6,809 bases of DNA from JAVBSX01 sp964576215 (lineage in GTDB: Bacteria > Planctomycetota > Planctomycetia > Pirellulales > Thermoguttaceae), in the NCBI GenBank assembly GCA_964576215.1, contig CAZNVM010000324.1, positions 1 to 6,809 on the forward strand. Reading direction: 5' to 3'. The first letter of the stretch is position 1; each line of letters opens with the position of its first letter. The notes beneath the pieces were generated by a model. The model made no database searches. It was not told the DNA's origin and saw only the letters and a program-made list of their open reading frames with translations. Positions 5,669 through 6,809 of the stretch are shown here, piece after piece. Position numbers and translations under genes: made by a program.

Positions 5669-6634
5669 TCATTTTTTCCGCCAAAGAAGGGATTCGGGAA
5701 TCTGATATTTTTTGAGGAGCGGGCTGATTTCAGCGAGGAACCGTTTGGCGTCAACCGGATAACCGGCGGTTTCACGCAGGTCGCTCAGACGCTTTTGCCA
5801 AAAGGCGTTAAACGACCGCATCGCCAGTTCGCGGAGTAGTTTACTGGTCATCGAAGCAAGGGCGACCGGCAAAAATCGTTCGCCGCGAACCTGGAACGAC
5901 AGATTCACGGTTCGCCTTTCGAACAAGAATCGGTATTCGCTTTTCTCCGCACTTTCCAGAACCGTTTGAACCATCGTTCCCTCAAAAATAGTGCAAATCA
6001 ACGAGGCGTACCGGTTTCTTGCTCCGAGCTTGTCGCTTAACACCAGGATCGGCTCTTCCGATGTCGGTAATCGTTCAAGAATCCGGCGCACAAGACCGAG
6101 CACCCAACAAGCGTGTGCGGTCCCTTTGGAATCGAGCCGCTGCACGTTTTCGTTAAATTCCTGCGGAAAGACCACTTTGCTGAAAAGCTGCGGCGATTCC
6201 AATTGCGCAGATGCAAGTGCCGTTTGGAATTTTTGTACGGTTCCGGGCGAAGCCGTAAGCGGTTCGCAATACCCGGCGTCCCAGGGATTCGCGTTCAATG
6301 CCGTTTCGCTGTCGGGGTCAAGGGCCGCGAAAAGGTTACGGCTTGTCCAACCGCTTTCCGGTCGCACCGGTTCAAGCACCGACAAAACGGCGTCAAGAAG
6401 CGGTCCAAGCGAACCGCTTTTATACACGATCTTGGAATCGGCAACGAAAACCGCTCCTTTCCCGGCGGTTTGCTCCTTCAACGATTCGGCGATTGCCCCG
6501 GATTGGACGAGTCGTTGCGTCAACGTTTCCAGCGGATTCTCCGTTTGCGGAAGCGGCCAAACCGATCCGGTAATCACCAGCGGCCCCAAGTTCGGCCCAT
6601 AACCCGCTTCGTCGATTCCGAGAATGTGCATCAT
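5669..6634 (-). CDS. RNase HII-like protein (divergent)
   Basis: The 321-residue product opens with ILGIDEAGYGPNLGPLVITG (4-23), which matches the RNase HII/HIII motif GxDEAGxGPxxGPLV with D8 and E9 as the first two metal ligands. DSK at 66-68 fits the conserved xDSK motif. SDK (D201) followed by GARNRY could supply a third acidic ligand, and SMTSKLLRE (261-269) resembles the ASxxAKxxRD helix, with E269 where RNase HII has Asp. It is longer than typical RNase HII (about 200 residues), with insertions at 85-195. Cleavage of RNA in RNA-DNA hybrids is likely but not assured. Two adjacent ATG codons (6634 and 6631) are possible starts. The upstream leader is a heptamer repeat with no Shine-Dalgarno. 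Tandem TGA stops end the frame. It converges on coaC. Confidence 0.8.
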   Translation of the reverse strand: MMHILGIDEAGYGPNLGPLVITGSVWPLPQTENPLETLTQRLVQSGAIAESLKEQTAGKGAVFVADSKIVYKSGSLGPLLDAVLSVLEPVRPESGWTSRNLFAALDPDSETALNANPWDAGYCEPLTASPGTVQKFQTALASAQLESPQLFSKVVFPQEFNENVQRLDSKGTAHACWVLGLVRRILERLPTSEEPILVLSDKLGARNRYASLICTIFEGTMVQTVLESAEKSEYRFLFERRTVNLSFQVRGERFLPVALASMTSKLLRELAMRSFNAFWQKRLSDLRETAGYPVDAKRFLAEISPLLKKYQIPESLLWRKK

Positions 6635-6669
6635 GAATTACGAATTATGAATTACGAATTATGAATTAC
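6635..6669. repeat. Heptanucleotide array GAATTAY abutting the RNase HII-like start codon
   Basis: Five 7-bp units alternate strictly between GAATTAC and GAATTAT (C, T, C, T, C), which also gives a 14-bp super-period. The array begins at the base next to the minus-strand ATG (6634), so it forms the immediate translational leader of that gene. Read on the minus strand the units are GTAATTC and ATAATTC, with no ribosome binding site. Confidence 0.95.
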
Positions 6670-6809
6670 GTAACTGTTCAGCCGAATTTTTAAATTTAAA
6701 TTGGGCAATTTTACAAAGTGCCCAATTGCCGCACAACCGCCATTTTTCGCTACCTATATTGCACAATTTGTGTAAATTAGTGTAAAAAATGCGAGTAAAT
6801 ATTCGGCTG
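6670..6809. other. AT-rich right-end region with nested inverted repeats
   Basis: CAGCCGAAT (6679-6687) and ATTCGGCTG (6801-6809) are perfect inverted complements, and 12 of 13 bases match if extended inwards. Inside, AATTGGGCA (6699-6707) pairs with TGCCCAATT (6719-6727) around an 11-nt loop. Two tandem decamers, TTTGTGTAAA (6767-6776) and TTAGTGTAAA (6777-6786), follow. No ORF is present. The promoter of the RNase HII-like gene probably lies here, but no -35/-10 pair is convincing. The outer repeat ends at the last base, so the element may continue or end outside the window. Confidence 0.55.

Noticed and set aside
5991..6664. Plus-strand open frames across the RNase HII-like gene
   Set aside because: They are antisense to a gene with clear motifs, and the longer one ends in translated heptamer repeat.
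6762..6772. Interrupted palindrome CACAA-T-TTGTG as a repressor operator
   Set aside because: It is short, in AT-rich DNA, and has no matching regulator or second site nearby.

Overview
The window most likely comes from a planctomycete, probably of the Pirellulales or a relative. The main evidence is a secreted protein that resembles the planctomycete DUF1598 family. Other traits fit: a very small lipoprotein with a Gly-Cys lipobox, an excisionase-type HTH fused to a PTS EIIA domain, a stand-alone CoaC decarboxylase, a divergent RNase HII-like protein, and mostly absent Shine-Dalgarno sequences. The assignment rests on reading protein sequences by eye, not on a database search.

Layout from left to right. 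1-94 is a run of AGGATAG heptamers cut by the window edge. 135-215 is a long imperfect palindrome (dispersed repeat, copy 1). 266-967 (+) encodes the HTH-EIIA protein. 1087-2541 (-) encodes the DUF1598-like exported protein, ending in a clear intrinsic terminator at 1036-1071 and starting behind a good ribosome binding site. 2542-2941 is a divergent intergenic region holding a second heptamer array (CCTGCCG). 2942-4492 (+) encodes a membrane protein fused to a spermidine-synthase-like domain. 4493-4773 is AT-rich with no gene. 4774-4923 (+) is a 49-residue lipoprotein. 5003-5530 (+) is phosphopantothenoylcysteine decarboxylase. 5553-5653 holds copy 2 of the palindrome with an extra partial arm. 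5669-6634 (-) encodes the RNase HII-like protein, whose start codon directly abuts a third heptamer array (GAATTAY). 6670-6809 is AT-rich with nested inverted repeats, the outermost ending at the last base of the window.

The genes do not form one pathway: regulation, cell envelope, coenzyme A synthesis and nucleic-acid metabolism are all present. Only the lipoprotein and coaC genes could share a transcript. I see no defence system, CRISPR array, biosynthetic cluster or intact transposon. The most unusual property is the repeat content. Three unrelated tandem arrays all have a 7-bp period and all lie in front of a gene start, and a 75-bp palindrome occurs twice with about 91% identity. These are the best candidates for something undescribed, but their function is unknown from this window alone.
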